The translations under genes were made by a program, and so were the position numbers. The notes under the pieces are model-generated. The model was not told the origin of the DNA and made no database searches. It saw nothing but the letters and a program-made list of their open reading frames with translations. A DNA stretch of 64,000 bases from positions 1 to 64,000 of the forward strand of contig JALHMZ010000007.1 in assembly GCA_022843785.1 (NCBI GenBank), given 5' to 3'. Position 1 is the stretch's first letter. The number at the start of each line of letters is the position of its first letter. Below, piece after piece: positions 35,620 through 44,641 of this stretch. The DNA comes from Nitrospira sp. (GTDB taxonomy: Bacteria > Nitrospirota > Nitrospiria > Nitrospirales > Nitrospiraceae).

Positions 35620-36401
35620 TCCGCCGATCGCTTCGAATCGAACTGAAGATTGAGCGTGACTGTTCCGCTGGGCGACACCGTCACATCCTGCTCCTGAACC
35701 CCTAACGCAGGATGCCAGGCCTTGATACGATATGTGCCGGCCGGCAGATCCCCAATGACGAAAGCCCCCTCCTGATTCGTGACCGCATAATACGGGTTGT
35801 CGATCGCATAACCCCAATTCTGCATGTAGGGATGCATGCCGCACTGCATCGTGAACACTTTTCGCCCCTTGACGAGATTCACAACATCCGTGGTGCCGGT
35901 CGCCTTGAGCGAAGGCCGATGCAATACAATATCCACGCCGGCCTGATCATAGGCATAACCCTGAATATCATGGGACACGGGATCCCGATTCGTCACAGTC
36001 AACTCTCGCTTGTCGCTCACGACGGTGACGAAAGGAAGGAATTGGCAGACGTTGGCTTCGACCTGGGCATCTCGAAATGTGAACGGTTTCCCGCTCTGCA
36101 CCCCTTCCACGACAATCACCACGTCCTTGAGCCCTCCGCCCTCTCCGACATTGACCTCTTTGAGAAACCGGTGACCGTTCCCATCAGACAACGCGCCGCA
36201 AAATACTTGATCCGGATATCGCCGCATCTCGAATTCTTTGGGAGTCGGCACCGTTCCGGAGAACGTCACCGTTCCACGCAACACAGCGCCCTCGGTCACA
36301 GTCTTGGACTCATAGGCGAGAACGGTCGTTTGGAGCCCGGCTGGCATGGCCACTTGCGCGCAGGCCGCCAGACACAACCCCATCATGATCGGTCGTTTCA
36401 T
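35616..36401 (-). CDS. Exported cupredoxin-like protein with carboxypeptidase-regulatory-type domain
   Basis: A 261-residue periplasmic protein. Residues about 40-190 form a beta-rich domain opening VLRGTVTFSGTVPTP, with a histidine at PVSHDIQGYAY and the cluster FTMQCGMHPYMQNWGY. A Cys-His-Met set of this kind could form a type 1 copper site. The C-terminal part, GAFVIGDLPAGTYRIKAWHPALG, is a carboxypeptidase-regulatory-like (transthyretin-type) domain. GGAGGG precedes the ATG. Copper binding is inferred, not shown. Confidence 0.75.
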   Translation of the reverse strand: MKRPIMMGLCLAACAQVAMPAGLQTTVLAYESKTVTEGAVLRGTVTFSGTVPTPKEFEMRRYPDQVFCGALSDGNGHRFLKEVNVGEGGGLKDVVIVVEGVQSGKPFTFRDAQVEANVCQFLPFVTVVSDKRELTVTNRDPVSHDIQGYAYDQAGVDIVLHRPSLKATGTTDVVNLVKGRKVFTMQCGMHPYMQNWGYAIDNPYYAVTNQEGAFVIGDLPAGTYRIKAWHPALGVQEQDVTVSPSGTVTLNLQFDSKRSAE

Positions 36402-37021
36402 TGGTATCCCTCCTTCATCCGCATGTCGTTCGCCGACGGTTGTCCCTCCATCGGCGGATTGGCCCGATCCAGCCGCCGTGGAAGCTCAAATAAGAACGGG
36501 GACTGTTCGGTGAAGATCAGCCGCCGAAACTCCTCCGACCACTTGCCTTGCTTGCTCACCGTCTTGACTGGAAACCGCTGAACCTTGGTCACCCATCGAT
36601 AGTATTGCCGAGTTCCTCCGTTCTCTGCAACCGTCACTTCGAACAACTCGGTGGGATAGCCGTTCAGGACTTCATCCCCGATGAATTCCCGTGAGACTTC
36701 TCCTTCCATCATCTCGCTCACCACCAATCGATGGTCTTTCCCGACAGGCACTTCGAGATATTGCCGTCGCTTGGACAAAATGAGCCAGGATATCCGGGAG
36801 TCCATTCGCACAATGATGACGCTGGCGCCTCCTTGCGGTTGCATGAATTCAAACCGCCAGCGGTCATCCTTGGCATTGACATGAGCCGTCACGGAGGACT
36901 GTTCGTTCTTGACGATGCGCTCAGCGGAAAAATCAATCGCCGCCGCCTGCTGTGCCATCCCCCCGATAGGAATTGACATCAGCCAAACCAGAGGTCCGAG
37001 AACACATACGCGGTACCACAT
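36398..37021 (-). CDS. Exported LolA/DUF4412-like protein
   Basis: A 207-residue exported protein beginning MWYRVCVLGPLVWLMSIPIGG, followed by FSAERIVKNEQSSVTAHVNAKDDRWRFEF and repeated beta-strand segments (MDSRISWLILSKRRQYLEVPVG). The concave beta-sheet pattern is typical of LolA- and DUF4412-type periplasmic proteins. Its stop overlaps the start of the cupredoxin-like gene by four bases. It is the first gene after the multicopper oxidase terminator and so leads a three-gene unit with the cupredoxin-like and SmbP-like genes. Confidence 0.7.
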   Translation of the reverse strand: MWYRVCVLGPLVWLMSIPIGGMAQQAAAIDFSAERIVKNEQSSVTAHVNAKDDRWRFEFMQPQGGASVIIVRMDSRISWLILSKRRQYLEVPVGKDHRLVVSEMMEGEVSREFIGDEVLNGYPTELFEVTVAENGGTRQYYRWVTKVQRFPVKTVSKQGKWSEEFRRLIFTEQSPFLFELPRRLDRANPPMEGQPSANDMRMKEGYQ

Positions 37022-37082
37022 ATCTGCTGGATGGGTTCTACAGTATCGCACGGGTCTGCCGCAAGCCACACCGGACAACGAA

Positions 37083-37120
37083 ACGGGGGAACCAGGCCCT
37101 CACCAGCCCGGTTCCCCCGT
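37083..37120 (-). terminator. Hairpin downstream of the multicopper oxidase gene
   Basis: ACGGGGGAACC (37083-37093) pairs perfectly with 37110-37120, a GC-rich 11-bp stem with a 16-base loop, 26 bases past the oxidase stop codon. A T-containing stretch follows on the minus strand. It probably separates the oxidase from the next three genes. Confidence 0.7.
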
Positions 37121-37145
37121 CCCATGCACCGGTTTCCGATTGAGA

Positions 37146-40100
37146 CTAGTCGGCCTTCATTGATACCGGTATGGACTGGGCCGGAGGCTCCTCCTCGGCC
37201 CGTTGTGTCGCCGGAACCTGTCCGCCCAGCGGCAAGATCGCGCTGCTGCCACGATCCAGCACCTTCAACATCCCCCAATGTCCGGCATCGAGATACCCCG
37301 GACGCTGGTTGAGCCAGAGATACTCGCCGGGAATACCGTTGGGCCCGCCGGCTCCGCCGTGCAGCCAGGCGTTGATGACCTCGGACCCACCGAATTCCAT
37401 GGTGCTCACGAGGTCCGCTCCGGCCAGATACGGCTCATGTTTCCATTCATGGCCAGACACGCTGAACAGTTGGACCTGCTCGCTGAAGGCGCCCAGGACG
37501 TGAATGACGACCGGATCGCCGAGGTGCGCCGCAATGGTCGGCGTCACCGGCTGGTCCCCCGCCTTCACGCAGGCGAATACTTCACTGTAGGCACAGCCCT
37601 TTTCGGTTCGATAATCGGTCGGCTCCGACCGATAGTTCACTGCCGTCACGCCGGCCACTTTCTGAATATACGGCATGAAGCTGGTGCCGATGATGTTGTC
37701 TTCGTCCTGAAAGAGCAGCGCGAACGACCGGTAGTTCTGCCGCTGTTCGTTCCCCGGCAGTCTCCGGTCTACCATCACATCCGCCCGCCAGGAACTCTTC
37801 TGGGCCAAATCTTCGCCGGTCACCGGATCGCGATACTGCGATCCCTTCGGGCCGATGATGATCGCCCCGAACAGCCCGTTTCGAGGATTCTCGATCACGT
37901 TGCCCCAATCCTGAATCAGGGCGGCGTTCTCCCCGAATTCCGGATGGGCGTAGAACGTGTAGGTTCTGCTTTGTCCCGGTGCGACCGTCTGGTCGCCGGG
38001 ATTGTTGCCTGCGTTGATCCCCATCGATTCTTTCGGATCGAATGCCAGATGATCGACGTGGAATCCGGCTCGATCCTTGGCCATCTCGTTCTTGAGATTG
38101 ACCTTGATGCAATCACCCACGTTGACGTGCAAGGTCAACGGACTCGGTTCGAGACTACCCGAGGCTACTTTCGTCTTCTCGCCTTCGAGTACGTACATCT
38201 TGCCGCTCTCATTACCCAGCACCATCTTCCGTTCAAGGTCCACTTCCATCACACCGGGCGTTCCCTTGTTGTAGCGGATCGCCTTGTCGATAGCGGACAC
38301 GTTGAAACTCTTCACCGGCGCATCGGCCGGACAGACAGACTTGGCCGACTCTGGAATCACGCTTCGCCCCGGCAGGGGCTGCAAGGACGCCTCAGCCTTG
38401 TCCAGGACCCTGAACAGACCCCAGCTGCCTTCTGCAAAGTGCGACGCCCGTCCGCTGTAGTACAGATAGTCGCCCGCCATCTGTTGTGGCCCTCCTGCCG
38501 CGGGAATGGCCGCGTCGTACCGTTCTCCGATCACCACGTGCAGTGTGCTACGCGGGATGGAGTTCTTGCTGTAGCGTTCCATCGGGAACCAATGACCGCT
38601 GATGTGCCAGGAATGGACTTCATTGGCCGACCCTTCGAGCAGCCGGACCACCACCGGATCACCCAGGTATGCCCGCAACATCGGCGTCTCAGGATCACCG
38701 TGAATCCGGCTGCTGAACAACTGCGACGGATCCGGATTGTTCGCCAACCGCACCGACAAGGGCTCCACACGCATGTTGTAGCCACTCCCCGTCGTAGCTT
38801 CCCCGCCGTTCAGAAATTTCATCGGCGATAGGTTGAGCTTGGCCGGATAGACCGCGGACGGGGTACCGTCCACGGAGATTGCTCCCACTCTCGCCTGTGG
38901 ATTGTCGGTCGTGATCAACTCCGCCGTTCTGGGATTGGAGTCCATGACCTGGGTCACGATCTCGCGGAACGAGCCAGAGATATGAGCGGACACCGGTTCG
39001 GTCGTGTGAATGTCGGCCACCGGCCCGCTGCGGAGTTCTTTTCCCGTCACCGGGTCATGGTAGGTAGACCGCGGCGGCTCGGCGATGAAGGTGGAGAAGA
39101 GTCCGTGGCCCCAGCCGTCCAATCCAAACACATGGTCGTGCCAGAAGGTGGTACCGAAATCGGCGTCCACATACCACCGTTCCCGGATCCATTCCACCGA
39201 CACGATCTCGCCTTTCTTATGACCATACTTGAGCGGCCGTTCGAAAGAAATCGTGTTACCGTCGATCTTGCTGATCCGGGCCGACTCAAACCGGCCCACT
39301 TCGTCCATGCCCACACCAAGCTCGGTTTTGAGGTGATACCGCGAGGCGTCCTTCACTGTGATGCTGATCGCGCCCTTCGCCGCATCGGCTTCGATCGTCG
39401 TGTTCATCGGCACAGGCATGCCCTTGCCGGGATGTTCGTCCTTCAAAATCGTGAAGGGCCGCAACGACATCTCATAGGAGAATCCGATGATGGGCCCATC
39501 CGACGCTTGCGTATCAAACTGGAACATGTGCGGGTGCAGGTTCGTCTTGCTGGAGAACCCTTGCCGCTGGTCGTCTTTCAATTCGCTCTTATAAACGACG
39601 TCGATGCAATCCTGCACGTTGCCGCGGATCACCAGCGGCATCTGCTTGGCGTGATTCTTCCGCACCTCCTGCTCTTCTTCATGCAACACATAGAGCATGC
39701 CGTCAGGATCCACGATCGCCGGCGTCTTGGCTGTCGCCTTTTTGAGCGTGATGGGCAGCGTAATCGCATGGATGTTGAAATACTTCCGGGGCGCGCCCTC
39801 CGGACAGAGGCTCCAGGGGCCCTGCTCGCCAGGGGCCGGCGGCTCGGTGGAATTGCTGCCGTCGTCGCGGCGATGGATCGGCTCAAGCCATGGCGCTCCG
39901 CTGTGGCTCGGCGAGAAGGGCACGCGCCGGCCCAGGTGCGGCCGCAGCCACGGCCAGGCGATCTTGCCGGTCCTGGCATCGAAAAGAATCTCTTGCCGCT
40001 TGCCGGGCGTCGCCGACTTGTAGTTGACCCATTCATAGGTCGTCTCTGGCTCGCTCATGGCCTTCTGTCCGTCCCACGCCCAATCGTTGACGGTCGCATC

Positions 40101-41903
40101 GTAGGCCAACGTCTGTTCTTTCTCCGTGTTCTTCTTGCCTGGCTTGCCCTGCGGCGTCAGCATCATCTCCACCCAGTCCTTGATGGAGACCTTGACCGGA
40201 TCGGCTTTCCAGTCGGTCTTGTCCTTGGTGATCTCGTACTTCTTGCCGCCGTACCAATCCACCGTGGTACCGACCAGTGTGTCGGATGGAATGCCCGGCT
40301 TGATCTTGCCGATACGATCCGGCAGTTCGACGAGCGGCTTCATCACGTCGGTCTGGAATCCCGGCGCTTGCAGCGTGTTGTAGACGCGCCAGAACCCCCA
40401 CATCCCCGTTACATAATGTTGCGGGATGTGGCAATGGAACACAAACTCCCCGGCCAGGGCTTGCAGACCGCCCGACCCTCCCTCAATGACCTGATCATAG
40501 ACCTCCGTTGGTCCAATGGACTGCACGTCCAATCGGTCCGAAGGGTCGCTGATCGGAGGGAACTTCACCGGCCCGTTCTTGGACACCGAAAAATCGAGCT
40601 GGCTGATCCCCGGCTGGCGCGCCCAGCGGATGGACCCGCCATGCAGGTGATGTGAGTGCACGATTTCCGAACCGCCCGCCATTCTGAACTTGGCCGGATC
40701 GCCGAGGTAGGACCGTGGAATCGTCGTCGCCGGATCGCCGAACGTGTAGGACCCGTACGCCATAGATTCGTCGCCGTAGAACCCCAGATGGGCCTGGAGC
40801 TCGATGCGCGTGCCGTGCGGCTCGCTCCGGTAGTTCAGCAACCGCGCGCCGGGACGATAGGAATCGGTGTGGGGATCGCGCTGCGGCAGCATTTCACTCT
40901 TCTTGTTCAACAGCCGGAAGGCTTCGTCGCCGGCCTCATGATAGAAGATCGCGAATTCACGGAAATCCGCTCCCTTCGGATCTTCGATCATGGCTTCCCA
41001 ACCGCTCGCCATTGGCTTGCCATCGAATGGGCTGAGATAGCGCGAGCCACGCGGCTCCACGACGAGCATGCCGATCAAACCCTGGTTGAACTGCTCGCGC
41101 GAGGCATGCGAGCGGAAAAAGCGCGCACCTTCCTGCGTATCAGGCTGGATGAACCATTCGAAGGTCTGCTGTCCGCCCACCGCCACCGTGGCATCCGGAT
41201 TCGACGGAGTCGCCGGCTTGCCCGTTGCCGCCACCACCATGGATGACCCGTTAATGACAAGATTCGTCGGTTCATCGTTGATCTGGTTGTGAAGCGTCAG
41301 CTTGAGGCAATCACCCTGATTGGCCCTGATGACGAGCGGCTGGATCACATCGCCCTGCAACCCGTTTGACACGGCGCCGGGATCATTGTCCTTCTCCCGC
41401 GCGTCCCGATTCGCCGCTTCCTCGGCTCTCGCCTTTTCGACGTTCTCAGTCAGCACGTACATGTAGCCGGGAAAATAGTCGAGAAACCGGCTGAGCGTGA
41501 TTTCGATATTGATCGCCGAGACGTGATACTCTTTCACCGGAACATTCGAGGGACAGCGAGGTCCGACGCCGACGGCAACTTTCTCCGGATCCTCTGCCAC
41601 CAGCAACACGCCCTGTTGAAGCATGTGACTGTCTGCGCCGGAGCTGTATCCGCCCTTTTTCCCGACATATTCCTGTTGCCGTTTCACCTCCTGCATCATA
41701 CGGTCGTGCAGCGTCGGCCCGCCTTCGCGATAGATGACCTTCTCTGCCGACCCCTGGTCCGCCTGTCCGTGATGACTGTGCCGGTCTGCGGCCAGCCCGA
41801 TCGGCGCCGTGACCAGACTGCCCATGAACAATAGACTCAGCAGTATCAGCCCGAGGCTGGTTTTCCTTCCCCTGTGCTGTGATTCAACGAGCAACGGTCT
41901 CAT
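37146..41903 (-). CDS. Giant three-unit multicopper oxidase with permuted copper motifs
   Basis: A 1585-residue exported protein (signal to about residue 39). Three related units begin with a Cys-Pro motif at residues 117, 700 and 1191, each resembling a two-domain cupredoxin half. Intact copper motifs are HSHHLH (416-421), HCHIPQHYVTGM (490-501, with the type 1 Cys, His and Met), HPH (790-792) and HDH (922-924). Their order is C-D-A-B, not the A-B-C-D of laccases and CueO. Equivalent positions elsewhere, for example in unit 3, are degenerate. Size and permuted order recall MofA, MnxG and McoA, which oxidise Mn(II). Substrate is inference; Fe(II) or Cu(I) remain possible. Confidence 0.85.
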   Translation of the reverse strand: MRPLLVESQHRGRKTSLGLILLSLLFMGSLVTAPIGLAADRHSHHGQADQGSAEKVIYREGGPTLHDRMMQEVKRQQEYVGKKGGYSSGADSHMLQQGVLLVAEDPEKVAVGVGPRCPSNVPVKEYHVSAINIEITLSRFLDYFPGYMYVLTENVEKARAEEAANRDAREKDNDPGAVSNGLQGDVIQPLVIRANQGDCLKLTLHNQINDEPTNLVINGSSMVVAATGKPATPSNPDATVAVGGQQTFEWFIQPDTQEGARFFRSHASREQFNQGLIGMLVVEPRGSRYLSPFDGKPMASGWEAMIEDPKGADFREFAIFYHEAGDEAFRLLNKKSEMLPQRDPHTDSYRPGARLLNYRSEPHGTRIELQAHLGFYGDESMAYGSYTFGDPATTIPRSYLGDPAKFRMAGGSEIVHSHHLHGGSIRWARQPGISQLDFSVSKNGPVKFPPISDPSDRLDVQSIGPTEVYDQVIEGGSGGLQALAGEFVFHCHIPQHYVTGMWGFWRVYNTLQAPGFQTDVMKPLVELPDRIGKIKPGIPSDTLVGTTVDWYGGKKYEITKDKTDWKADPVKVSIKDWVEMMLTPQGKPGKKNTEKEQTLAYDATVNDWAWDGQKAMSEPETTYEWVNYKSATPGKRQEILFDARTGKIAWPWLRPHLGRRVPFSPSHSGAPWLEPIHRRDDGSNSTEPPAPGEQGPWSLCPEGAPRKYFNIHAITLPITLKKATAKTPAIVDPDGMLYVLHEEEQEVRKNHAKQMPLVIRGNVQDCIDVVYKSELKDDQRQGFSSKTNLHPHMFQFDTQASDGPIIGFSYEMSLRPFTILKDEHPGKGMPVPMNTTIEADAAKGAISITVKDASRYHLKTELGVGMDEVGRFESARISKIDGNTISFERPLKYGHKKGEIVSVEWIRERWYVDADFGTTFWHDHVFGLDGWGHGLFSTFIAEPPRSTYHDPVTGKELRSGPVADIHTTEPVSAHISGSFREIVTQVMDSNPRTAELITTDNPQARVGAISVDGTPSAVYPAKLNLSPMKFLNGGEATTGSGYNMRVEPLSVRLANNPDPSQLFSSRIHGDPETPMLRAYLGDPVVVRLLEGSANEVHSWHISGHWFPMERYSKNSIPRSTLHVVIGERYDAAIPAAGGPQQMAGDYLYYSGRASHFAEGSWGLFRVLDKAEASLQPLPGRSVIPESAKSVCPADAPVKSFNVSAIDKAIRYNKGTPGVMEVDLERKMVLGNESGKMYVLEGEKTKVASGSLEPSPLTLHVNVGDCIKVNLKNEMAKDRAGFHVDHLAFDPKESMGINAGNNPGDQTVAPGQSRTYTFYAHPEFGENAALIQDWGNVIENPRNGLFGAIIIGPKGSQYRDPVTGEDLAQKSSWRADVMVDRRLPGNEQRQNYRSFALLFQDEDNIIGTSFMPYIQKVAGVTAVNYRSEPTDYRTEKGCAYSEVFACVKAGDQPVTPTIAAHLGDPVVIHVLGAFSEQVQLFSVSGHEWKHEPYLAGADLVSTMEFGGSEVINAWLHGGAGGPNGIPGEYLWLNQRPGYLDAGHWGMLKVLDRGSSAILPLGGQVPATQRAEEEPPAQSIPVSMKAD

Positions 41904-42060
41904 ACACGGCCTCCTCCCGATAGGCCCGCCTTGTACGGCGGGATGGTTAACGATGTCAGGGTCTCGTCACCCTTGTCTTCGCTCTCGCGGTTCCTACGCT
42001 CACAGTATGTAGAGAACCGGCCTCCGACTGCCTTCCGGCCTAGATCACAGTGGGATAGAG

Positions 42061-42135
42061 CTGGTGAGGGGCTCCTTCTTGCGAAGGAAATGGGTCATTC
42101 GGAGGCCGGTCCAAAATCACCCACACCCTCACCAG
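42061..42135 (-). promoter_or_regulatory. Structured leader of the multicopper oxidase transcript
   Basis: CTGGTGAGGG (42061-42070) is complementary to 42126-42135, closing a large loop. Within that loop is a small hairpin (TCCTTC 42073-42078 with GAAGGA 42083-42088). If transcription starts about 12 bases past the sigma54 -12 element, this structure is at the very 5' end of a leader of about 235 bases. A further stem pairs 41989-41997 with 42009-42018. Confidence 0.45.
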
Positions 42136-42150
42136 CAGCCCAGCCATACC

Positions 42151-42164
42151 GCAACCTTTGTGCC
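42151..42164 (-). promoter_or_regulatory. Sigma54 (-24/-12) promoter for the multicopper oxidase
   Basis: On the minus strand the sequence reads CGGCACAAAGGTTGCG. The invariant GG (42163-42164) and GC (42151-42152) are exactly ten bases apart, and GGCAC and TTGC match the sigma54 consensus TGGCACN5TTGCA. It faces the oxidase gene, 248 bases from its ATG, and lies just downstream of a gene for a sigma54 activator. Confidence 0.75.
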
Positions 42165-42337
42165 GCGTTTCTGCTGAATCACAACATGAAGAATCCTATT
42201 GGCAGGAGCGGCAATTGCGAGAATGACCCAAACGTACCCACATCAGAGCTGGTGAAAAAATCCACAGAGAGACAAGGCTCACACAGGAGCGCAGCTACTC
42301 AGCACGATATTCCAATACGTTGCGCTGTCTAAGTAAA

Positions 42338-42354
42338 TGGACAGCGCTTGTCCA
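42338..42354. promoter_or_regulatory. Palindrome upstream of the sigma54 promoter, possible activator site
   Basis: TGGACA and TGTCCA flank the five bases GCGCT. An overlapping GCTGTC/GACAGC pair lies next to it. The palindrome is about 175-200 bases upstream of the sigma54 promoter, a normal distance for an enhancer site. Binding by a particular regulator is not shown. Confidence 0.4.
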
Positions 42355-42386
42355 TGGAATGGGGCGAAGAGGGGCAGCGGAAGGGG

Positions 42387-43781
42387 TTATTGAATAGAAT
42401 AGTCGCGCAGTTTGTTGTAGAGATTCGCCCGACTGATCTTGAGCAGCTTGGCCGCTTTGACCCGGTTGCCGTTGGTTTTCTTGAGCGCATCAAGAATACT
42501 CGCCCGTTCGGTGCGCGACACGGCCTCACGCGCGGCCGATCGAAGGTCTTTCGGCTCGGATCTCGCCTCTATAGCATCGATGTCGTTGCACATGAGATTC
42601 GGTCCGGTTGTCGTGACGACAGCCCGCTCGATGGAGTGTTGCAATTCTCGGACGTTGCCCGGCCATGGAGCGTTGCTCAACGCTCGCATCGTTTTTTCAG
42701 CGACATGCCGGACTGTCTGACGGTGCCGGACACAGGAAGCGGAGACGAAGTGTTTGACCAACAGCGGAATATCCTCCCGCCGGTCCCGGAGCGGCGGGAT
42801 AAATAGCGGCAAGACCGCCAACCGGTAGTAGAGGTCCTGGCGAAACAACTTGGCTTTGACCAGTTCGGCCAGGTCCTTGTTCGCTGCAGAGATGATCCGC
42901 ACATCAACCGAGATCGGCCTGGCCCCGCCGACCCGCTTGAGCTCCCCTTCTTGGAGCACGCGCAGCAACTTGGCCTGGAACACCGGCGTCGTATCGGCCA
43001 CCTCATCGAGGAAGATCGTTCCTCCGTCGGCCTCTTCGAATAGACCCCGCTTGTCTGCGACCGCCCCGGTGAAGGCCCCCTTCACATGGCCGAACAACTC
43101 GCTTTCGAGCAGCGTCTCCGGCAACGCGCCGCAATCGACGACGACGAACGGCTTTTCATTCCGTCGGCTCAAGGCATGAATCGTCCTGGCAAGGACTTCT
43201 TTGCCTGTTCCGCTCTCGCCCTGGATCAGGACCGTGCCCGCGCTGTCCGCGATAAGAACGGTCATGTCGAACAGTTGCTGCATAGCCGGACTCCGGCCGA
43301 TCAACTCACCCAAGGACTCCCGCACCGCCGGAAGCTGCTCTTCCTCCGGGACAGGCACACTCTCCGGCAGCTTCCGGAATTGCTCCTCCTTGAACAGCAC
43401 CAGCATGGAGCCGACGTCGCCCCGATCTGAGGTAAGCGGAAAGGCCTGGTGCATGCCGCAGGCCGTGCCGTCACCTCCGCTGCGGCAGGAGACAGACTGA
43501 ACGTCCGGAGCATCAAATACTTTGACAGCCGGGCAGGTTCCGCAGGGATCGGTTCGATGGGCGAAGGCTTCGTAACACTTGGCCCGGCGGCTATCGGAAT
43601 TCCTCGTAGAAGCCGATGACCAGGCCGACTCGTTCGCATAGATCACATTGAAACCACGATCCATCACAGCCACACGGTCGGTCAAGCCGCCGGCAAGCTG
43701 TTTGATGGCCTCAAGTCTGGCCGCCAGGATGGGATCTGAAAAGGAACCAGGGGGATTGTCGTCGCCTGATGATCCGGCCAT
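42387..43781 (-). CDS. PAS-domain sigma54-dependent activator with Fis HTH
   Basis: A 464-residue enhancer-binding protein. The N-terminal PAS-like domain (about 20-132) has a cysteine set: Cys69, CGTC at 80-83, Cys99 and Cys108 with His111. It could bind metal or sense redox. The AAA+ domain has Walker A GESGTGKE (188-195), GAFTGA (235-240, which contacts sigma54) and TIFLDE (255-260). A Fis-type helix-turn-helix ends the protein ([19 protein letters not shown]). There is no receiver domain. Its gene lies just upstream of the sigma54 promoter of the multicopper oxidase, its most obvious target. Confidence 0.9.
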   Translation of the reverse strand: MAGSSGDDNPPGSFSDPILAARLEAIKQLAGGLTDRVAVMDRGFNVIYANESAWSSASTRNSDSRRAKCYEAFAHRTDPCGTCPAVKVFDAPDVQSVSCRSGGDGTACGMHQAFPLTSDRGDVGSMLVLFKEEQFRKLPESVPVPEEEQLPAVRESLGELIGRSPAMQQLFDMTVLIADSAGTVLIQGESGTGKEVLARTIHALSRRNEKPFVVVDCGALPETLLESELFGHVKGAFTGAVADKRGLFEEADGGTIFLDEVADTTPVFQAKLLRVLQEGELKRVGGARPISVDVRIISAANKDLAELVKAKLFRQDLYYRLAVLPLFIPPLRDRREDIPLLVKHFVSASCVRHRQTVRHVAEKTMRALSNAPWPGNVRELQHSIERAVVTTTGPNLMCNDIDAIEARSEPKDLRSAAREAVSRTERASILDALKKTNGNRVKAAKLLKISRANLYNKLRDYSIQ

Positions 43782-43798
43782 CTTTCTTACCGCGAAGA

Positions 43799-43909
43799 GC
43801 TAATGGCGTATGGCCAATGGCATGTGGCACGGACTTGAAAAAGAAGAACCGGCTTTCCACTTCTTCTCGTTTCTGCCATAAGCCATACGCTATCAGCTAT
43901 CAGCTCCCA
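43799..43909. repeat. Paired heptamer arms, inverted, five plus five units
   Basis: The left arm (43799-43833) is five phase-perfect GC-anchored units such as GCGTATG and GCCAATG. The right arm (43875-43909) is five more, such as GCCATAC and GCTATCA, of opposite orientation in effect. By hand count 18 of 28 and 22 of 28 positions match the base seven earlier. The receiver gene's stop codon (43893-43895) lies in the right arm. Confidence 0.85.
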
Positions 43910-44294
43910 CTTTCCCGTGGTTCAACAACTGCTGGACGCACTGCTTCAGTTCTGCAACACGAACCGGTTTATCGAAATAGGCATTGGCGCCTGCTTTTAA
44001 CACATCGCTTTTACACCGTGCATCCCCGAACGCCGTCATGACAACGATGGGGCAGCCGGGCGCCACCGTCCTAAGCCGGCTGATGTAGTCAGCACCTCCG
44101 GCTGGCATTCGAAGATCCGTCAGGATGAGATCCGGAACCGACTGCAAGACCATTTGAAAGGCCTCGTCTCCGTCCCTGGCTTGCCGCAGCCGGTACTCGG
44201 TGCTCCAAAACTCGTCGCAGAGCAGGCTGAGCATCTCCCGGTCATCCTCAACAATCAGTAAGACAGCAGCCATCCCCTTGTTCACGGTTGTCAT
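43893..44294 (-). CDS. Stand-alone response-regulator receiver
   Basis: A single receiver domain of about 133 residues: acidic pocket VEDD, phosphoacceptor Asp in LILTDLRMP, conserved Thr in VVMTAFGD, and Lys in YFDKPV. There is no output domain. The last codons and the stop are encoded by the heptamer array at 43875-43909. I prefer the ATG at 44294, nine bases after AGGA; an ATG at 44321 is possible. It lies between a histidine kinase and a sigma54 activator that lacks its own receiver, so it may relay phosphate. Confidence 0.85.
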   Translation of the reverse strand: MTTVNKGMAAVLLIVEDDREMLSLLCDEFWSTEYRLRQARDGDEAFQMVLQSVPDLILTDLRMPAGGADYISRLRTVAPGCPIVVMTAFGDARCKSDVLKAGANAYFDKPVRVAELKQCVQQLLNHGKVGADS

Positions 44295-44494
44295 CCTCGT
44301 CGATCCTGTTCCTACTCCCATCTCCGTCTAAGTCCAGATGAATGGCAAATGACATGCCGCTTGAACGGCAGCTACATCGTCGGCATTTCAAAGGATTTGC
44401 AGCACGAGCGAGCTGCATCGACCTTCAAATGGAGAGAAACACCACAAAATGAGCGAACAGACTGGCGCGAGATGCCACAGGGTTTGGGAAGGGA

Positions 44495-44641
44495 GCGGAT
44501 TGCGAATAGCTGATGGTGGGAGTGTTGAGTTCTTAGTCATGAATTGTCTGATATACCACACCATTGTTCGCCACCCCTGACGCCTCACCCCTAACTACTC
44601 ACGTCTGGATGCCATAGGCATATACGCTATATGCTCTTCGG
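44495..44641. repeat. Composite heptamer element
   Basis: The left part (44495-44515) has GC-anchored units such as GCGAATA and GCTGATG. The right part (44573-44641) keeps exact 7-base phase over nine or ten steps, changing from ACCCCTA-like to ATATGCT-like units. The histidine kinase stop codon (44627-44629) is inside. The 332-base gap holding it (44295-44626) shows no gene. Confidence 0.75.

Noticed and set aside
38982..40655. 557-codon open frame on the plus strand opposite the multicopper oxidase
   Set aside because: It is antisense to strong copper motifs and shows the same low-information Arg/His/Leu composition as other shadows.
42200..42225. Possible plus-strand sigma54 site (GGAGC...TTGC) upstream of the oxidase
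   Set aside because: The -24 element has mismatches and no plus-strand gene follows.
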